This document shows positions 61,661 to 64,000 of a stretch of DNA of 64,000 nt, in pieces (positions within the stretch are counted from its first letter, which is position 1; the number at the start of each line of letters is the position of its first letter). The stretch is from contig CAVKGV010000002.1 of assembly GCA_963656065.1 (NCBI GenBank), positions 62,001 through 126,000 on the forward strand, in the 5' to 3' direction. Source of the stretch: Hallerella sp963656065 (GTDB lineage: Bacteria; Fibrobacterota; Fibrobacteria; Fibrobacterales; Fibrobacteraceae). Position numbers and translations under genes: made by a program. Below the pieces are notes generated by a model. It did no database searches and was not told where the DNA came from. It saw only the letters and a program-made list of their open reading frames with translations.

Positions 61661-62007
61661 TTGGTTTCCTTGTTTTCTACCGATACTTCGCAATTTCCTT
61701 TTAACCTTGCTCCGCATTCGATGACAAGCAACTTTGTCTTGATATTTCCGATGATAAGCGATTTTGATTCCAGGACCAGTTTTTCGCTGCATTCGATGTC
61801 TCCGGAAACATTGCCGGCAATCGTCGCGTTTTTTGTTTTGATGGTTCCTTCAATATAGCCGGAATTTTCTACTACGATATCTCCGGTGGTGGATATATTT
61901 CCCTTAATCTTTCCGGCAACGCGTAAGTCGCTTGAACCGGAAAGATCTCCCGTGATGTTCATGGATGGGCTTATCTGTGTGAACTGGCTATCGTTTTCTT
62001 TTGCCAT
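61651..62007 (-). CDS. bactofilin
   Basis: A 118-residue bactofilin (DUF583). After a short tail (MAKENDSQFTQ) come parallel beta-helix rungs with Gly/Ile spacing: NITGDLSGSSDLRVAGKIKG, GDIVVENSGYIEGTIKT, ATIAGNVSGDIECSEK and LVIECGARLKGNCEV. Bactofilins form filaments that localise cell-wall enzymes and can organise ParAB. It is downstream of the M23 peptidase by 3 bases, a frequent pairing. Confidence 0.92.
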   Translation of the reverse strand: MAKENDSQFTQISPSMNITGDLSGSSDLRVAGKIKGNISTTGDIVVENSGYIEGTIKTKNATIAGNVSGDIECSEKLVLESKSLIIGNIKTKLLVIECGARLKGNCEVSVENKETKKP

Positions 62008-62010
62008 ATT

Positions 62011-62808
62011 TTATTCCTCGATGAAAAGTTCTGGGTCGATAGGCTCGTTGTCCTTTAATATTTCATAGTGGATATGCGGGCCCGTGGAATTTCCTGACGA
62101 ACCGACCGTTCCAATCGCTTCGCCTTTTTTCACCATCGCATTTTTCTTGACATATGTTTTTTGAAGATGCGAGTAGCTGGAAACATAGCCGTTTCCATGA
62201 TCAATCTGCATGTTCAGTCCGCGGTCTTTCATTTTTGAGACAAAAAGGACCTTTCCTTCCGCCGTTGCAAAGACAGGTTCGTCCAGTTTTGCGGAAATGT
62301 CTATGCCGAGATGGTTTTCTTCGATTGAATATTGTTTGCTGATAATACCGATTGTCGGGATGATGCTGGGAATCTGGTTCCAGTTTTGCCTCTTTTCCTG
62401 TTCCGAGTAACCGGTGAGTTCTGCGTTGAAACGGTTTTTTGCGAGCGGGGCGAAGTCAAATCGGTTCTTTTCGATGACAGCGGAAAGTTTTGTCGAATCC
62501 GTCTCGTAAAAAGTTCCGAGAATGTTTTTTATCTGCCGTTCCATCGTGGAAATGGAATCCAATTCGGAAAAGAACAGTTCATATTCTTTTTGTTTTTGAA
62601 GCAGAAGTTCGTTCTGCGCCTGAATTTCTCGTGAACTGAGGATGATGGCGTTGAGCGTGGCGAGTTTATAGATGAAGAATCCGCCTAGAAGGAATATGAC
62701 GAAAATCAGGAATCCAAACAACTTCCATGTAAAGGCATGAAGCTTGAAGGAAATTGTTTTTCCTGCGTCCGATGGAATAATCTGGACTATATGGTAACGG
62801 TTTTTCAA
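62011..62808 (-). CDS. M23-family peptidoglycan endopeptidase
   Basis: A 265-residue LytM-type enzyme. One N-terminal transmembrane helix (LFGFLIFVIFLLGGFFIYK), a coiled-coil region (about 55-105), then the zinc domain: HLGID (H-x-G-x-D), HGNGYVSSYSHL and GPHIHYEI (H-x-H). It cleaves cross-links in periplasmic peptidoglycan and is held to the inner membrane. Its stop is 3 bases from the bactofilin start and its ATG overlaps the parB stop, so cell-wall shaping is coupled to chromosome segregation (inference). Confidence 0.93.
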   Translation of the reverse strand: MKNRYHIVQIIPSDAGKTISFKLHAFTWKLFGFLIFVIFLLGGFFIYKLATLNAIILSSREIQAQNELLLQKQKEYELFFSELDSISTMERQIKNILGTFYETDSTKLSAVIEKNRFDFAPLAKNRFNAELTGYSEQEKRQNWNQIPSIIPTIGIISKQYSIEENHLGIDISAKLDEPVFATAEGKVLFVSKMKDRGLNMQIDHGNGYVSSYSHLQKTYVKKNAMVKKGEAIGTVGSSGNSTGPHIHYEILKDNEPIDPELFIEE

Positions 62809-63704
62809 TTCATTCCTTCTATTTTTTCTTGGATGCGGGTCAAATCTTCAAAGGAATAGTAATCGATAATGAGCTTTCCCTTGGAAGCGTCTTCGTTCGA
62901 TTTTTGCAGTTTGACGCTCGTGCCCAAAAACTCTTCCATTTTCCGGAGAAACTCGACGATGTTCGGATCTAGAGGTTTGTCCTGGGGTTCGGAAAAGCTG
63001 GATTCTTTTTTCTTGTTTTCTTTCGCCAGGTTTTCGACTTGCCGAACGTTCATCCCTTTTTCGATGATGTCTCGCGCTACGGCTTCCGGATCCGAAATTT
63101 CCGGGCTGAGCAGGGAGCGCGCCGCACTTTGGGAAAGTTTTCCTTCCATAATCCAGGTTTGAACCTGTTCCGGCAATTTTAAAAGTCGTAGAGAATTGGT
63201 AATTGCCGACCTGGACTTTCCGACGCTTTTCGAAAGATCGTCATGCGTGTAGCCGTAATGATTGATCAGTTGTTCATAGGACTTGGCGACTTCAATGGCG
63301 TTCAGATCCACACGCTGGATGTTTTCGATGAGCGACCATTCCGCCATCTGTTTGTCGGAAAGAAGGTCGTGGATATAGGCGTCTATCGTGGAAAGTCCGG
63401 CGAGCCTTGCCGCCCGTGTACGCCGTTCGCCGCTTACGATTTGATAGCGTCCATTGAATTTTCGAACGGTAATCGGCTGGATCAGTCCCTGTTCCCGGAT
63501 TGTATCGGCAAGTTCCCGCAGTTCCTCTTCGCTAAATTCCTTTCTCGGCTGGTAAGGGTTCGGGTCGATCAAGTCTAGACTGATTTTTTCAATTCTAACT
63601 GTATTTCCGTTTTCGTCCTGATGAATTTCGTTCGGTTCGCTGTTTCCATGAATTTGCATGATGGAATTCAAGCCCTGACCGAGTGCCATTGATTTTTTTC
63701 CCAT
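62805..63704 (-). CDS. parB: chromosome-partitioning protein ParB
   Basis: A 299-residue ParB. The N terminus interacts with ParA (MGKKSMALGQGLNSIMQ); the CTPase/ParB-N region is DPNPYQPRKEFSEEELRELA, then VSGERRTRAARLAG; the HTH is YTHDDLSKSVGKSRSAITN; and the C-terminal dimerisation helix ends EDLTRIQEKIE. It binds parS sites and spreads with CTP. No parS consensus (TGTTTCACGTGAAACA) was seen in the window. Its start is 2 bases from the parA stop. Confidence 0.95.
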   Translation of the reverse strand: MGKKSMALGQGLNSIMQIHGNSEPNEIHQDENGNTVRIEKISLDLIDPNPYQPRKEFSEEELRELADTIREQGLIQPITVRKFNGRYQIVSGERRTRAARLAGLSTIDAYIHDLLSDKQMAEWSLIENIQRVDLNAIEVAKSYEQLINHYGYTHDDLSKSVGKSRSAITNSLRLLKLPEQVQTWIMEGKLSQSAARSLLSPEISDPEAVARDIIEKGMNVRQVENLAKENKKKESSFSEPQDKPLDPNIVEFLRKMEEFLGTSVKLQKSNEDASKGKLIIDYYSFEDLTRIQEKIEGMN

Positions 63705-63706
63705 GA

Positions 63707-64000
63707 CTATTTTACCCCATTGATGATTTCTTCTGCGAGTTTCATGTAGGCTTGCGCTCCGGTACTTTTTACGTCATAGAGGATGACGGGTTTTCCGTGT
63801 GAGGGCGCTTCGCTGAGTTTGACGTTTCTCGGAATCATGATTTTAAAGACTCGCTCCGAAATGACATTTCTGACTTCTTCGGCAACCTGACGCGAAAGGC
63901 TGAGCCTTGCATCATACATTGTGAGAAGTGCGCCTTCTATGTTCAGGCGGCTGTTGAGATTTTTTTGGACGAGACGAATCGTGTTGAAAAGTTCTGCGAG
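63707..64000 (-). CDS. parA: ParA ATPase (3' end only)
   Basis: Only the last 97 codons are present; the gene continues past the right edge. The visible part has LFNTIRLVQKNLNSRLN, then the ParA landmark LLTMYDARLSLSRQVAEEV and VFKIMIPRNVKLSEAPSHGK, ending in a helix. ParA moves ParB-bound origins. Its place directly upstream of parB fixes the call. Confidence 0.9.
   Translation of the reverse strand, partial: LAELFNTIRLVQKNLNSRLNIEGALLTMYDARLSLSRQVAEEVRNVISERVFKIMIPRNVKLSEAPSHGKPVILYDVKSTGAQAYMKLAEEIINGVK

Noticed and set aside
1..64000. CRISPR arrays, rRNA genes, complete insertion sequences, parS sites
   Set aside because: No regularly spaced repeats, no rRNA-like stretches, no complete transposase and no parS consensus were seen on either strand.

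Overview
The window looks like chromosome from a Gram-negative member of the Fibrobacterota (Fibrobacter or a close relative). This rests on inference from gene content: LPS export (LptC/OstA/LptB), an MCE/MlaD-type protein, sigma-54, HPr kinase in a diderm setting, a futalosine-pathway menaquinone gene (MqnA), and DUF4954, DUF3943, PCMD, CotH and LamG proteins typical of the Fibrobacter-Chlorobi-Bacteroidetes group. Several promoters also resemble the TAnnTTTG box of that group. Most of the sequence is densely packed in short operons with 4-base ATGA start/stop overlaps. Two stretches stand out as lower in GC: 1-7440 and about 51,100-56,070.

Layout. 1-7440: an accessory island with an IS30-transposase remnant, a RhuM-family protein, a protein with a duplicated domain, a decayed reading frame, and a 1614-residue exonuclease-like/RecQ/UvrD fusion helicase. 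7479-11,709 (minus): an SDR enzyme, a YhhQ-type transporter, a repeat cassette (8996-9260), a PCMD secreted protein, a GT4 glycosyltransferase and a small lipoprotein. 11,903-19,575 (plus): lptC-lptA-lptB-rpoN, an Rpn nuclease-like gene with a strong internal start, then hpf-hprK-MCE protein. 19,748-24,062: a CotH/LTD lipoprotein and murJ, closed by a perfect terminator. 24,124-29,344 (minus): leuS, an M48-like protease and DUF4954. 29,413-32,186: a GGDEF-like protein, a GT4 and glk. 32,268-35,119 (minus): a NAT-like enzyme, a NYN-LOTUS protein and mnmE. 35,343-39,258: clpP, ftsY, a lipoprotein, a thioredoxin-like protein and a GT2 fused to a predicted outer-membrane barrel. 39,332-43,198: an EF-Tu-domain-2-like protein, mqnA, eda, a periplasmic ligand-binding protein and a dead nucleotidyltransferase. 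43,348-50,479: a DUF3943 protein, tmk, secA, a LamG protein and an acyltransferase.

51,210-56,064 is an AT-rich, translationally coupled trio of secreted proteins led by a large subtilisin. 56,177-59,753 holds an HMGL-type aldolase, a Fic protein lacking its catalytic histidine preceded by two identical palindromes 150 bp apart, and metY. 59,920-64,000 (minus) holds a lipoprotein, tRNA-Met(CAU), a phosphoesterase, a candidate oriC with DnaA boxes, bactofilin, an M23 peptidase, parB and the 3' end of parA. This last block looks like the origin/segregation neighbourhood.

Best leads for something undescribed: the RhuM/duplicated-domain/RecQ-UvrD island; the in-frame internal start in the Rpn gene, which resembles the recently described intragenic-antitoxin arrangement; the GT2-barrel fusion; the degenerate Fic regulator with its paired palindromes; and a group of genes whose TATATTT box lies 5-8 nt from the start codon, implying leaderless mRNAs.
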